DNA of 64,000 bases from assembly GCF_050717635.1 (NCBI RefSeq), contig NZ_JBOITO010000030.1, positions 248,001-312,000 of the forward strand. The letters are read 5' to 3'. The position numbers and the translations under genes are program-made. Source of the DNA: Clostridium_AD sp050717635 (GTDB taxonomy: Bacteria; Bacillota; Clostridia; Clostridiales; Clostridiaceae). Of this stretch, positions 1-9,084 are shown piece by piece. Positions within the stretch are counted from its first letter, which is position 1. Each line of letters starts with the position of its first letter. The notes under the pieces are model-generated. The model saw nothing but the letters and a program-made list of their open reading frames with translations. It did not search any database and was not told the origin of the DNA.

Positions 1-41
1 AAACAAAAACCAGCTGAATCTGCAAGCGTTATAGTTTTCAT
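1..41 (-). CDS. ispH: IspH (HMBPP reductase), N-terminal 13 codons only; gene runs off the window
   Basis: Only the first codons are present; on the minus strand they read MKTITLADSAGFCF. This matches the start of 4-hydroxy-3-methylbut-2-enyl diphosphate reductase, the last enzyme of the MEP isoprenoid pathway, and Cys13 would be the first [4Fe-4S] ligand. The ATG overlaps the cmk stop codon as ATGA, so the two genes are translationally coupled. In many clostridia this gene is fused to a ribosomal protein S1 domain, which cannot be checked here. Identity rests on a short stretch. Confidence 0.75.
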   Translation of the reverse strand, partial: MKTITLADSAGFC

Positions 42-697
42 GATTTAATATTTCCATTAATATATTCTACTATTGTTTCAACTACCCCATTAATGTTTAA
101 CGCAGAAGAATCAATTTCAATAGCATCCTTTGCTTTTGTAAGCGGGCTAAACTCTCTATGGGTATCACTATAATCCCTCTTTATAATCTCCTCTAAAATA
201 ACGTTATAATGGACTTCTATATCCTTAGACATTAACTCATCATATCTTCTTTTTGCTCTTTCTTCGCTGCTAGCAGTTAAGTAAAATTTGAAAGTAGCAT
301 CGGTAAGTACTACTGTACCAATATCTCTTCCATCCATAATTACATCAAATTTTTTAGCTATATTTTGTTGTAACCTAACAAGAATTTCTCTAATTTCAAG
401 AACAGCTGCATACCTAGAAACATTGTTGCTTATAACAGGCATATTTATCATATCTGTTAAATCTTCATTACCCACAAATAAACGTTCCTTTTCAAAATGC
501 ATTTCAAGTGATTCTACCATTTTAACCAGGTCATCCACATTATCTTCTGAGATATTTGCATCCATAGCCCTAAGCGTAACTGCTCTATACATTGCTCCTG
601 TGTTAATATACATAAGGCCTAATTTTTCACCTATTATTTTAGCTATTGTACTCTTGCCTGCACCTGCTGGCCCATCTATGGCAACGGAAAATCCCAT
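38..697 (-). CDS. cmk: Cytidylate kinase
   Basis: Phosphorylates CMP and dCMP to the diphosphates with ATP, in the cytosol. The protein of about 219 residues has the normal family length. It carries the P-loop GPAGAGKST near its N-terminus, the NTGAMYR substrate-binding stretch, and GRDIGT followed by the arginine-rich lid segment (ERAKRRYDEL). The ATG at 697 was preferred to one nine bases upstream because the GGAAGG ribosome binding site lies 9 bases before it and would touch the upstream ATG. The 3' end overlaps ispH by four bases (ATGA). The cmk-ispH pair is a conserved clostridial arrangement. Confidence 0.95.
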   Translation of the reverse strand: MGFSVAIDGPAGAGKSTIAKIIGEKLGLMYINTGAMYRAVTLRAMDANISEDNVDDLVKMVESLEMHFEKERLFVGNEDLTDMINMPVISNNVSRYAAVLEIREILVRLQQNIAKKFDVIMDGRDIGTVVLTDATFKFYLTASSEERAKRRYDELMSKDIEVHYNVILEEIIKRDYSDTHREFSPLTKAKDAIEIDSSALNINGVVETIVEYINGNIKS

Positions 698-747
698 TAT
701 CTTCATCCTTCCTTTGTATAACTACTATTTATATCATATATATAGTA

Positions 748-1977
748 TTAATCTACTCCCACATTACTTCCAGCTAAATATCCTGTGGATAATGCTATTT
801 GAAGATTATAACCACCTGTATATGCATCTACATCTATCATTTCACCTGCAAAATAAAGATTATCAACTATTTTTGATTTCATAGTAGATGCATCTATTTC
901 TAAAGTGTCTACTCCTCCACTAGTTATTATTGCCTCTTCTATTGGACGAAGCCCCTTAATACTAAACGTCAAATTTTGAAGTAAGTTAACTACAGTTTTT
1001 CTCTCTTCTTTAGTAACAGAATTCACCTTTTTATTTTCATCAATATTAGATAACTTAATTATTGTATTAATTAATTTTCTAGGGAGCAAATCATCTAATG
1101 AATTTTTAAAATCTTTGTTTGCATATTTCAAAAAATCATTTTGAACTCGTTTGTCAAGCTCTATTTCACTTAGTGCTGGTTTTAAATTAATTATAGCCTT
1201 AAATTTTTTCCCTTGTTTAATAAAACTGCTGGCACTTAAAACAATGGGCCCAGAAATACCATAATGGGTAAAAAGCATTTCCCCAAATTCCTTATATAAA
1301 CTCTTATTCTTAATATCAGTAATTTTTAGTTCCACATTTTTTAATGAAAGACCCTGTAAATCTGAAACCCATGTTTCATCAACCTCAATTGGTACGAGTG
1401 AGGCTTTAGGTTTTATTATATTATGTCCTAAAAAGCGACTAAAAGTTAACCCTTCACCAGATGAACCTGTTTGCGGATATGATAATCCACCTGTACATAA
1501 TATAAAATAATCTCCATATATATTGGTCCCATCTGAAAGTTCAACTGAAGTAATCTTCTGATTATCTCTAGTTAGACTTTTCACTTTTGAGTTTAACATC
1601 ACTTTAACCTTTTTGTCTTTTAACGCAATGTTAAAAGCTTTTATAATATCTGACGACTTATCTGATTCAGGAAATACTCTATCTCCCCTTTCTACCTTTA
1701 GGTTTACTCCTAGTTCACTGAAGAAATTCATTGTATCTTCATTGGTAAAGGAATATAGTGAACTATATAAAAAATGAGGATTACATGGTATATGCTCAAA
1801 AAAATCACCAATATCCTTGGCATTTGTAATATTACATCTACCTTTTCCCGTTATATAAAGTTTTCTCCCTAATTTTTCATTTTTTTCAATGACGACCACA
1901 TCATGTTTTGATGAAGCTGTAATAGCTGCCATCATACCTGCTGGTCCGCCTCCAATAATAATTATTTTTGACACCAA
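748..1977 (-). CDS. FAD-dependent oxidoreductase, BaiN/HI0933 (YhiN) family
   Basis: A flavoprotein of 409 residues, the normal family length. The N-terminal dinucleotide-binding motif GGGPAGMMAA is followed by the family signature GKGRCNITN, and the C-terminus has the FAD-contacting CTGGLSYPQTGSSG and FAGEMIDVDAYTGGYNLQ segments. Members are soluble NAD(P)/FAD enzymes; one (BaiN) acts in bile-acid dehydroxylation, but most have no proven substrate, so no specific reaction is claimed here. The start is TTG at 1977, or possibly the following GTG, behind a GGGAGTG site. It sits 50 bases upstream of cmk and is probably co-transcribed with it. Confidence 0.85.
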   Translation of the reverse strand: MVSKIIIIGGGPAGMMAAITASSKHDVVVIEKNEKLGRKLYITGKGRCNITNAKDIGDFFEHIPCNPHFLYSSLYSFTNEDTMNFFSELGVNLKVERGDRVFPESDKSSDIIKAFNIALKDKKVKVMLNSKVKSLTRDNQKITSVELSDGTNIYGDYFILCTGGLSYPQTGSSGEGLTFSRFLGHNIIKPKASLVPIEVDETWVSDLQGLSLKNVELKITDIKNKSLYKEFGEMLFTHYGISGPIVLSASSFIKQGKKFKAIINLKPALSEIELDKRVQNDFLKYANKDFKNSLDDLLPRKLINTIIKLSNIDENKKVNSVTKEERKTVVNLLQNLTFSIKGLRPIEEAIITSGGVDTLEIDASTMKSKIVDNLYFAGEMIDVDAYTGGYNLQIALSTGYLAGSNVGVD

Positions 1978-1987
1978 ATCACTCCCT

Positions 1988-2024
1988 TATAATACATACT
2001 ATTATAATACATACTATTATAATT
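1988..2024 (-). repeat. 15-bp tandem repeat carrying repeated -10-like boxes upstream of the flavoprotein gene
   Basis: The unit TTATAATACATACTA occurs twice head to tail (1988-2002 and 2003-2017), followed by a partial third copy, TTATAAT (2018-2024). On the minus strand each copy offers a TATAAT- or TATTAT-like hexamer just upstream of the flavoprotein start. It may be a duplicated promoter element or a slippage product; no matching -35 box was assigned. Confidence 0.6.
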
Positions 2025-2103
2025 TAATATAATAGATTGATTTATTCAACCTTATTTATTAAATATTAATATAATTATAACCTTATTATTCATTAAAAAG
2101 CAC

Positions 2104-2149
2104 AAAAAATGAAAGAGAATCCTAATAAAAGGATTCTCTTTCATTTTTC
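2104..2149 (-). terminator. Intrinsic terminator after gdhA
   Basis: A perfect 15-bp inverted repeat (2109-2123 with 2130-2144) has a 6-base loop and is flanked on both sides by A/T runs. The transcript of gdhA would fold it immediately after the stop codon and run into U residues. It could work in either direction. Confidence 0.9.
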
Positions 2150-2157
2150 TTTGTGTA

Positions 2158-3510
2158 TTAATAACTTCCTTGTGAGAACATAGCATCTGCAACTTTAACA
2201 AATCCTGCAATGTTAGCACCTTTAACTAGATTATAACCAAATCCATATTCCTCTGCAGAATCTCTACAATTTTTGTAAATATTCAACATAATCGCATGTA
2301 ATTTTACATCAACTTCCTCTGCTGTCCATGATAATCTCATACTATTTTGACTCATTTCAAGTCCTGATGTAGCAACTCCGCCTGCGTTTGCAGCCTTAGA
2401 TGGTCCTACAAAAAGTCCCTTCTCTAAGAAATAATCCACTGCTTCGTTAGTACAAGGCATATTAGCACCTTCACAAACAAATTTTATTCCATTTGCTACT
2501 ATTTGTTTAGCATGCTCAATATGAATATCATTTTGTGTTGCAGATGGTATTACTATATCAACTTTTACATTCCATGGTTTTTCTCCTGCATAGAATTCAC
2601 AACCAAACTTGTCAGCATAATCTTTAACTCTTGAGCCTTTGTTTACTTTTAACATTTCAACCATATAATCTATTTTTTCTCCTGTTACTCCTTCGGGATC
2701 ATATATATATCCATCTGGTCCAGAAAGTGTTACTACTTTACCACCAAGCTCAGCAACTTTTGTACAAAGACCCCAACAAACATTACCAAATCCTGAAGCA
2801 GCTACTGTTTTACCCTTGAAATCTGTTCCTTCATGTTTAAGCATTTCTTCACAGAAATACGCTATTCCGAAACCTGTAGCACTTGGCCTTCCTAAACTTC
2901 CACCATAGGATAAACCTTTTCCTGTAATAACTCCGTTTTGGAAAGTACCTTTAATTCTTCTATATTGTCCAAATAAATAACCAATTTCTCTGCCACTAAC
3001 ACCAAGATCTCCAGCTGGAACTCCAACATCTGGTCCTATGTATCTGTAAAGTTCAGTCATAAAGCTTTGGCAAAATCTCATTATTTCATTATCTGATTTT
3101 CCTCTTGGATCAAAATCAGAACCACCTTTACCTCCACCCATTGGAAGTCCAGTTAATGAGTTCTTAAGTGTTTGTTCAAATGCTAAAAATTTAATTATAG
3201 AGGTATTAACTGTTGGATGAAACCTTAAACCGCCTTTATAAGGTCCTATAGATCCATTAAATTGTACTTTTATACCACGATTAACATGTGTAACGCCTGC
3301 ATCATCAATCCATGGCACTCTGAACATAATTTGTCTTTCTGGTTCACAGAATTTTTCTAAAAGGTTTGCTTCAATATATTCTGGGTGCTTATCTAGAACT
3401 GGCCCTAAAGATCCTAACACCTCTTCTACTGTTTGTAAAAATTCAGGTTCGTTAGAATTTCTCTTGTTGACATTTTCCAGTACTTGTTGAATATAAGCTT
3501 TTGTATCCAT
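2158..3510 (-). CDS. gdhA: NADP-type glutamate dehydrogenase
   Basis: Interconverts 2-oxoglutarate plus ammonia and glutamate; 450 residues, the length of the hexameric bacterial class. The glutamate/2-oxoglutarate site is visible as YKGGLRFHP (about 91-99) and PMGGGKGGSDFDPRGKS (123-139), which contains the catalytic lysines. A Rossmann fold follows, with AASGFGNVCWG at about 237-247. The cofactor preference is inferred from overall similarity to the 450-residue NADP-linked family and is not proven. It is a single-gene unit: its own terminator follows it, 206 bases of A/T-rich spacer with several inverted repeats precede it, and an RpiR-type regulator lies upstream. Confidence 0.95.
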   Translation of the reverse strand: MDTKAYIQQVLENVNKRNSNEPEFLQTVEEVLGSLGPVLDKHPEYIEANLLEKFCEPERQIMFRVPWIDDAGVTHVNRGIKVQFNGSIGPYKGGLRFHPTVNTSIIKFLAFEQTLKNSLTGLPMGGGKGGSDFDPRGKSDNEIMRFCQSFMTELYRYIGPDVGVPAGDLGVSGREIGYLFGQYRRIKGTFQNGVITGKGLSYGGSLGRPSATGFGIAYFCEEMLKHEGTDFKGKTVAASGFGNVCWGLCTKVAELGGKVVTLSGPDGYIYDPEGVTGEKIDYMVEMLKVNKGSRVKDYADKFGCEFYAGEKPWNVKVDIVIPSATQNDIHIEHAKQIVANGIKFVCEGANMPCTNEAVDYFLEKGLFVGPSKAANAGGVATSGLEMSQNSMRLSWTAEEVDVKLHAIMLNIYKNCRDSAEEYGFGYNLVKGANIAGFVKVADAMFSQGSY

Positions 3511-3579
3511 AACTTAATCCCTCCTAAAAATGAATGTTTTATTTCAATTTAAAATGCACATGCATATTAAATTTCTTTA

Positions 3580-3626
3580 CATATAGATTATTCTATATGC
3601 ACTATACATAGTATATTCTATATACT
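3580..3626. promoter_or_regulatory. Cluster of inverted repeats upstream of gdhA
   Basis: Two small palindromes lie side by side: CATATAGA-TTAT-TCTATATG at 3580-3599 (8-bp arms) and AGTATA-ttcta-TATACT at 3610-3626. They lie 70-115 bases upstream of the gdhA start. No clear -35/-10 pair could be assigned, so they are reported as candidate operator sites only. In such A/T-rich DNA some palindromes are expected by chance. Confidence 0.35.
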
Positions 3627-3716
3627 TTACAATATTCCTTCTTTATTTCAAAAGAATTTATTGTTTTCATAATAAAAAGTAAACATTTACATACCCTTGT
3701 TATAAACTAATACTCT

Positions 3717-4589
3717 TTAATCTTTATCTTTATAAGAATAGACTTGATATTCTTCCCATATATTCTCTAAGGTTGCAAAGGTGTTGGAAATTTTTTCTTT
3801 TTCCCGAAGTCCTACAGCAATTATTAATGCATTTATTACACTAAGTGGTGCTACTAAAGAATCAACAAAAGATGCCATATTGCTCTGAGCTATTAGTGTG
3901 TAGTCGGCTCTAGCTGCAAGTGGAGATAATAAACTATCTGTAATAGCTATAACATCGGCATTCCTGCTTTTAGCAAAAGCTAGTGCTTCAATTGTTCTTT
4001 TAGCATATCGTGGAAATCCTATTCCAATTACCACATCATCTTCAGAAAGATTAATCATTTGCTCAAATATATCACTAACACCATAGGCAACAACTTTAAC
4101 ATTATCTAAAATAAGATTTAAATAGAATCCTGCAAATTCTGCTAATGCAGATGAACTTCGAAGACCTATTATATATATTTTTTTAGCTCTAAATAGTGAA
4201 TTTACTACATCCTCAAAAGTCTTATGGTTAATTTTTTCAAGAGTAGCCCTAATATTTTCCATATCAGCTTTTAGTACACCTTTCAGTGCATTTTCTTGAG
4301 TAATGAAATCATTAGATAACTCAATCCTTTGTACAGTAGTCAATTTATTTTTAATTAATTCTTGAAGAGCTTTCTGGAGTTTGGGATATCCAGTAAAGCC
4401 TAACTCATTAGCAAATCTTACAACTGTAGATTCGCTCACTCCTACACTAACTCCTAATTTTGCTGCTGTCATAAACGCAGCCTTGTCATAATGTTTTAAA
4501 ATAAATTCTGCTATTAGTTTTTGACCTTTACTTAAACGTGGGAACTTAACCTGAATAGACCTCATTAAATCTTGTTTGTTATTCTCCAT
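3717..4589 (-). CDS. MurR/RpiR family transcriptional regulator
   Basis: A DNA-binding regulator of 290 residues. Residues 1-80 form the RpiR-type helix-turn-helix domain, visible as GQKLIAEFILKHYDKAAFMT and VGVSESTVVRFANELGFTGY. A sugar-isomerase (SIS) domain spans about 125-265 (KIYIIGLRSSSALAEF, VIGIGFPRYAKRTIEALAFA). Members usually sense phosphosugars, but no sugar genes lie next to it and its ligand is unknown. It is transcribed toward gdhA and separated from it by 206 bases, so control of gdhA is possible but unproven. Its ribosome binding site, GGAAGGA, lies 11 bases before the ATG. Confidence 0.9.
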   Translation of the reverse strand: MENNKQDLMRSIQVKFPRLSKGQKLIAEFILKHYDKAAFMTAAKLGVSVGVSESTVVRFANELGFTGYPKLQKALQELIKNKLTTVQRIELSNDFITQENALKGVLKADMENIRATLEKINHKTFEDVVNSLFRAKKIYIIGLRSSSALAEFAGFYLNLILDNVKVVAYGVSDIFEQMINLSEDDVVIGIGFPRYAKRTIEALAFAKSRNADVIAITDSLLSPLAARADYTLIAQSNMASFVDSLVAPLSVINALIIAVGLREKEKISNTFATLENIWEEYQVYSYKDKD

Positions 4590-4605
4590 AATAAACTCAA
4601 TCCTT

Positions 4606-4736
4606 CCTATGTTAATTTAAGATAAATGAATTAAAAAAATTCAATAAATGGTAAAGTGAAATATATATTTCATTTTACCATTTATTGAAGAAATTTTCAA
4701 TGATTTATTCATTTTTTTAATTATTAACAACATAGG
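4606..4736 (-). terminator. Nested long palindrome between rluB and the RpiR-type regulator; probable terminator of rluB
   Basis: The inner arms are 25 bases each (4640-4664 and 4665-4689) with one mismatched pair, and a run of T follows on the minus strand. This is what a terminator for rluB would look like. An outer 8-bp pair, CCTATGTT (4606-4613) and AACATAGG (4729-4736), encloses it. The outer arm lies next to the ribosome binding site of the regulator gene, so the element may also be an operator or a small mobile palindrome. Terminator function is inferred. Confidence 0.6.
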
Positions 4737-4781
4737 TGTGTTATTCCTCCTATTAATAAAATAGAATGTGAATAATCCTTG

Positions 4782-5492
4782 TTATAAATTCTTCAAATAT
4801 TCTACTTCACTGCTAGATAGATTTCTCCATTCCCCTTTTTTAAGTTCTCCTAAAGATATTTTACCAACAGAAACTCTTTTTAGGTTAATAACCGGATGAT
4901 CTATAGCCTCACACATTTTTCTTATTTGACGGTTTTTCCCCTCATGTATAGTAATTTTAACATTACAGTTTACTCCGAACTTATTTAACACCTCAAAATC
5001 TGCCTTTGCTGTTATGTATCCATCAATATCTACCCCATTACAAAACTTATAAATTTCTTCCTCCGTTGGGTAACACTCTAATAAAGCCATATAAACTTTA
5101 TTAATTGCTTGTCTTGGATGTATTACCTTATTATATATATCCCCATCATTTGTTAGTATAATAAGTCCTGATGTATCATAATCTAAACGTCCTATGGGAT
5201 ATATCCTTTCTTTTACTTCTATTAAATCTATAATAGTTTTTCTACCTTTTTCATCATTCACTGTGGATACTACACCTTCGGGTTTATTTAACGCAATATA
5301 TACCTTATTTTCTTCTAATTTGATAATTACATTATCTACGTGCACCACATCTATGTCAGGATTAACCTTCTGACCAAGTTCTACAATTAAATTATCATTG
5401 ACTTTTACTCTTCCACTAACAATAATTTCCTCACATTTCCTTCGTGAAGCAACTCCACATCTTGCCATGAATTTTTGCAACCGTTCTTCCAC
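4782..5492 (-). CDS. RluB/RsuA-family pseudouridine synthase
   Basis: Converts a specific uridine in rRNA to pseudouridine; in Firmicutes the usual RluB target is 23S rRNA. An N-terminal S4 RNA-binding domain (residues 2-60, LQKFMARCGVASRRKCEEII) precedes the catalytic domain. The conserved GRLDYDTSGL motif includes the catalytic Asp104, and GKNRQIRKMCEA is the C-terminal family motif. The 236-residue length is normal. It starts with GTG behind an AGGAGTG site. It lies downstream of the antiporter operon with a 100-base gap and no clear terminator between them, so read-through is possible. The exact target position cannot be told from sequence. Confidence 0.9.
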   Translation of the reverse strand: MEERLQKFMARCGVASRRKCEEIIVSGRVKVNDNLIVELGQKVNPDIDVVHVDNVIIKLEENKVYIALNKPEGVVSTVNDEKGRKTIIDLIEVKERIYPIGRLDYDTSGLIILTNDGDIYNKVIHPRQAINKVYMALLECYPTEEEIYKFCNGVDIDGYITAKADFEVLNKFGVNCNVKITIHEGKNRQIRKMCEAIDHPVINLKRVSVGKISLGELKKGEWRNLSSSEVEYLKNL

Positions 5493-5592
5493 TATACCAC
5501 TCCTAATTAAAATTTTATTTCTAACACTTATATATAACCTTCATGCTAAATTATATAAGTATATAGCTAAAAAATCAATTTTTTTCACTTTT

Positions 5593-7605
5593 TTAGGACA
5601 TTAAAAATAATAAACACATTATAAGCACAATTCCAAAAATAAATAATGAGTAAGTTAAACTATTCATATTATATCCTATTTCCTGTATTTTCCCTTTAAT
5701 ATTTACTATTTCTGATTTTTCTCTTTCAGTATCAATTTTATATTTATTAATATCTTTAGAAACAAACAAATTGTTAAATTTACTCCCAACTCCTCTTATA
5801 ATTAATTTCACATTATCAATTTCAATTTTAGTAATTGAGTCAATACTAGCACCTATAAAAGTAACACTATTAACTACCGCTCGGTCAATGATGTTAAAAA
5901 TAAACATACTAACAAGAATAATACATTTTGCTAGTGGCTTATATATATGTTTCTCTAAGCTTATCCAACTTAAAGTCGGGTTCACATAATACCAATTAGC
6001 ACCTTCACCTTTTTTTAACACTTTTCTTACAAATCCCATATAGACTATGATACCAATTACTATTATTATAATAGAACTTTTAATATTAGTAAAAGTGTAT
6101 AAACTCACTGCTAGCGGCTCTGCATTTCCAAAGGGTTTCAGTGCTTTATCCAAAACGTGTAGAATTGCATTTGGATTAAGCCCAATATAAATACTCATTA
6201 AACACAATGTAATCATGGGTAGAAGTACTCTTTTACTTAGTTTTGCCTTCACTTTTTCAATTTCATGATTACTTTTTTCTATAAATACAGCCACAAATAT
6301 TTTTAATAAATAGGCTACAGTAAAACTACTACTTATTACAAATACAATTTCACATATGTTAAAGAATACTCCCCCATACATATGCTGAGCGGAGATAAGC
6401 GCCTCATGCAACATAGTTTTGCTAGTAAAACCATTAAAGCCAGGCATTCCTATAACTGATAAGACACCTATGAAAAATATTATTTTCAACAAATATTTTT
6501 TGATTCCAAAACCTCCAATTTTATTTATGCTAACCTTATTCAAAAACATATATATAGTTCCAGTCCCCATAAATAGTAAAGCTTTAAAAATCCCATGATT
6601 TATAACATGATACAATGTACCGTAAATAGCTATAGTCCTATGCTCTTTCAAAATTCCTATGAGCCCTATTCCAACAAGAATATAGCCAATTTGACTCATG
6701 CTACTATATGCCAGAATTCTTTTAATGTTTCTCTGCATTATGGCTAGGAACCCTCCAATGAACATATTTAGAAAGCCTATCACTAGAATGATAATAGAAA
6801 TAACAAAATCTCCACTCATTATTACTTCAATAGTTAAAATAATTCCAAATATACCAGTTTTAGCTAAAACTGCCGATAAAACAATAGTTGCAGGTGTTGG
6901 TGCTGCAGGATATACCTTAGGAAGCCATATGTGTAATGGCACCATTCCCGCTTTTACGCCAAAACCTATAATGATTAATGCTACAATAAGATACTTTACA
7001 TTTCCAAGACCACTTACAGCAGTACTAAGCTCACTTATATCTAATGTCTGGGTATAATTATATAGTAAAAATAATCCCATAAGCAGAATAAGGCCACCAG
7101 TAACTGCCATTATAATATAGGTATTTCCCGCTTCGTGAGCATAATCATCCTCATCATTAATTATTAATGCATAAGATGTAAATGACATAATTTCAAAAAA
7201 AGTAAACAAATTTAAAAAGTTTTCTGAAATGAAAATTCCAATAGTGCTTGCTAGGGTTAGCATAAAAAACAAATAATATCTATTTCTATTTCTATGGTTC
7301 ATTAAATAATGCGATGAATACAGCGTAGTTAAAAACCATATCATAGCTGTAAGCCAAACAAAAACATATCTAAACATATCTAATTTTAAATGAAGACCTG
7401 TACCCATAATATGTGGAACAGATAATTCTATAGGATGTATTACAACATATTTATATAGCATAGTGGTAACCAAAAGTACAATGGCTGTCATTATAATATT
7501 AAAAATGTCCCTATATTTTTCATTCTTTCTGCCTATCGCGTAACCTATAAAAGAAGAAACAAATGGAAACAACAAAATAAATAGTAAATACATAGTAGAT
7601 TTCAA
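5593..7605 (-). CDS. NuoL/MrpA-like antiporter subunit, 670 aa (last gene of the Mrp/Mbh-like operon)
   Basis: An integral membrane protein of the proton-translocating NuoL/M/N family. The functional TM5 glutamate (LFTFFEIMSF) and the TM7 lysine (GFGVKAGMVPLHIWLP) are both present, which argues for a working ion channel. It is longer than the other two pump subunits because of extra C-terminal hydrophobic segments and a charged cytoplasmic stretch (near TEREKSEIVNIKGKIQEIG) before a final membrane helix. This resembles the NuoL/HyfB arrangement. The start is TTG, 8 bases after AAGGAGA. It is the final gene of the nine-gene unit, 17 bases after its neighbour. It probably joins the other two NuoL/M/N-type proteins in a single multi-subunit cation/proton antiporter. 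Confidence 0.88.
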   Translation of the reverse strand: MKSTMYLLFILLFPFVSSFIGYAIGRKNEKYRDIFNIIMTAIVLLVTTMLYKYVVIHPIELSVPHIMGTGLHLKLDMFRYVFVWLTAMIWFLTTLYSSHYLMNHRNRNRYYLFFMLTLASTIGIFISENFLNLFTFFEIMSFTSYALIINDEDDYAHEAGNTYIIMAVTGGLILLMGLFLLYNYTQTLDISELSTAVSGLGNVKYLIVALIIIGFGVKAGMVPLHIWLPKVYPAAPTPATIVLSAVLAKTGIFGIILTIEVIMSGDFVISIIILVIGFLNMFIGGFLAIMQRNIKRILAYSSMSQIGYILVGIGLIGILKEHRTIAIYGTLYHVINHGIFKALLFMGTGTIYMFLNKVSINKIGGFGIKKYLLKIIFFIGVLSVIGMPGFNGFTSKTMLHEALISAQHMYGGVFFNICEIVFVISSSFTVAYLLKIFVAVFIEKSNHEIEKVKAKLSKRVLLPMITLCLMSIYIGLNPNAILHVLDKALKPFGNAEPLAVSLYTFTNIKSSIIIIVIGIIVYMGFVRKVLKKGEGANWYYVNPTLSWISLEKHIYKPLAKCIILVSMFIFNIIDRAVVNSVTFIGASIDSITKIEIDNVKLIIRGVGSKFNNLFVSKDINKYKIDTEREKSEIVNIKGKIQEIGYNMNSLTYSLFIFGIVLIMCLLFLMS

Positions 7606-7622
7606 TATAATATTCTCCTTTC

Positions 7623-9068
7623 TTAAAGTACCTCACTGGCAATTTTTTGTATAAATGTAATAATCATATTAGGAAATAATCCAAGTAAAACAACTATTAT
7701 AGTTATCATAACAATAGGGATTAACATTTTCATTGGTGCCTCTTTAACCAAAGCGTCATCCCCTTTTTTAAAAAAGGCTTCAGTTATAACTGGAAGAAGG
7801 TATAGTGCAGTTAATAGTGCACTAATAAGGAGTATCGCTGGAAAAATCATTTTTCCAGCTGCAAGTCCGCCTTGGGCCAGATACCATTTACTAACAAATC
7901 CATTTGTTGGAGGAATTCCTATTAATGATATAGACGCTATAGCAAAACAGCCCATAGTTATTGGCATTTGTTTTCCAATACCTCTAATCTGACTAATATC
8001 CGTTTTTCCAGTAATGTACATTATCGATCCAACACAGAAAAAAAGAACAATCTTAATTACTGCATGATTAATTAAATGAAGGAGGCTTCCAACAAAGGCA
8101 TCTTCATTTAGAAGAACTATTCCCAGTAAAACATATCCCAGTTGACTAATAGTTGAATATGCTAATCTCTTCTTTAAATTTTCCTGATGAAGCGCTAAGA
8201 ATGAGCCCATCAAAATTGAAAGTACTATAAGAATGCTCAAAAATATATTTACATGAAGTGCCTTAACAATTTCTGCTCCAAAGATAAAATATGTCATTCG
8301 AATAATAGCAAAAATCCCCGATTTCACAACTGCAACCGCATGAAGAAGTGCACTAACTGGTGTTGGCGCAACCATTGCAGCAGGTAGCCATGAATGGAAT
8401 GGTACAAGGGCTGCTTTAACTCCAAAACCTAAAAACATAGCTACATAGCTTACTATATATAGGTTTCTATTATCATTTGTTAATGGTGACAAAATACCAT
8501 GGGAAGTAAATGTTATATCACTCGTAATACTAAATAATAAAATCATTCCAAGTAAAACTAGTGTTGCTCCCGAAAAAGAATATATCAAATATTTCTTTCC
8601 ACTTTTTAGAGCCTGTTTTGAATCTGTATGTATTACAAGAGGAAAAGTTGACAGGGTTAGAAACTCATAAAAAGCATAAAGAGTTATAAGATTTCCTGAA
8701 AAAGCAATTCCAATGGTTACCCCAAGGGTTGCAAGAAAAAAAACAAAAAACTTTCTTTCTTTTCCTTCATGCTTCATATATTGCATTGCATAAAAAGCAG
8801 TAAAAACCCATAAAATCGAAACTAATAGTGAAAAAAGTATGCTTAACTTATCTATTCTAAAATAAACATCTAGAAGTTCATTCAATTTGAATAGATGAAC
8901 ACTGCTTTCCCCAAAATTATAAAATATAGTAATTAGAAAAATTAAATTTAATATTACACCTGTACTTACAAAAATATTCCTTTTCTTCTCATTAAATTTT
9001 AAAGTTGCAATAATTATTGCTAATATAAATGGAAATATAATGGGAAGTATTATTATGATACTATTCAA
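7623..9068 (-). CDS. MrpD/NuoM-like antiporter subunit, 481 aa
   Basis: The second of three NuoL/M/N-family membrane subunits in this operon, with about 14 predicted hydrophobic helices. The key glutamate is in LYAFYEFLTLSTF and the key lysine in GFGVKAALVPFHSWLP; LLHAVAVVKSGIF matches the family's central helix. It starts with TTG, 10 bases after GAGGAGG. Members move protons, in exchange for Na+ in Mrp complexes. Which of the three copies corresponds to MrpD is not clear from sequence; this one and its upstream neighbour are of similar size and are probably ancient duplicates. Confidence 0.88.
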   Translation of the reverse strand: MNSIIIILPIIFPFILAIIIATLKFNEKKRNIFVSTGVILNLIFLITIFYNFGESSVHLFKLNELLDVYFRIDKLSILFSLLVSILWVFTAFYAMQYMKHEGKERKFFVFFLATLGVTIGIAFSGNLITLYAFYEFLTLSTFPLVIHTDSKQALKSGKKYLIYSFSGATLVLLGMILLFSITSDITFTSHGILSPLTNDNRNLYIVSYVAMFLGFGVKAALVPFHSWLPAAMVAPTPVSALLHAVAVVKSGIFAIIRMTYFIFGAEIVKALHVNIFLSILIVLSILMGSFLALHQENLKKRLAYSTISQLGYVLLGIVLLNEDAFVGSLLHLINHAVIKIVLFFCVGSIMYITGKTDISQIRGIGKQMPITMGCFAIASISLIGIPPTNGFVSKWYLAQGGLAAGKMIFPAILLISALLTALYLLPVITEAFFKKGDDALVKEAPMKMLIPIVMITIIVVLLGLFPNMIITFIQKIASEVL

Positions 9069-9084
9069 TTTATAATTACCTCCT

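Noticed and set aside
288..884. Long plus-strand open frame opposite cmk and the flavoprotein gene, and similar ones at 54381-54827 and 57198-57698
   Set aside because: They lie antisense to well-conserved genes, have low-complexity hydrophobic or serine-rich translations, and no ribosome binding sites.
5493..5592. Terminator after the antiporter operon
   Set aside because: Only an A/T-only AAAAAAT-ca-ATTTTTT repeat is present, too weak to call.
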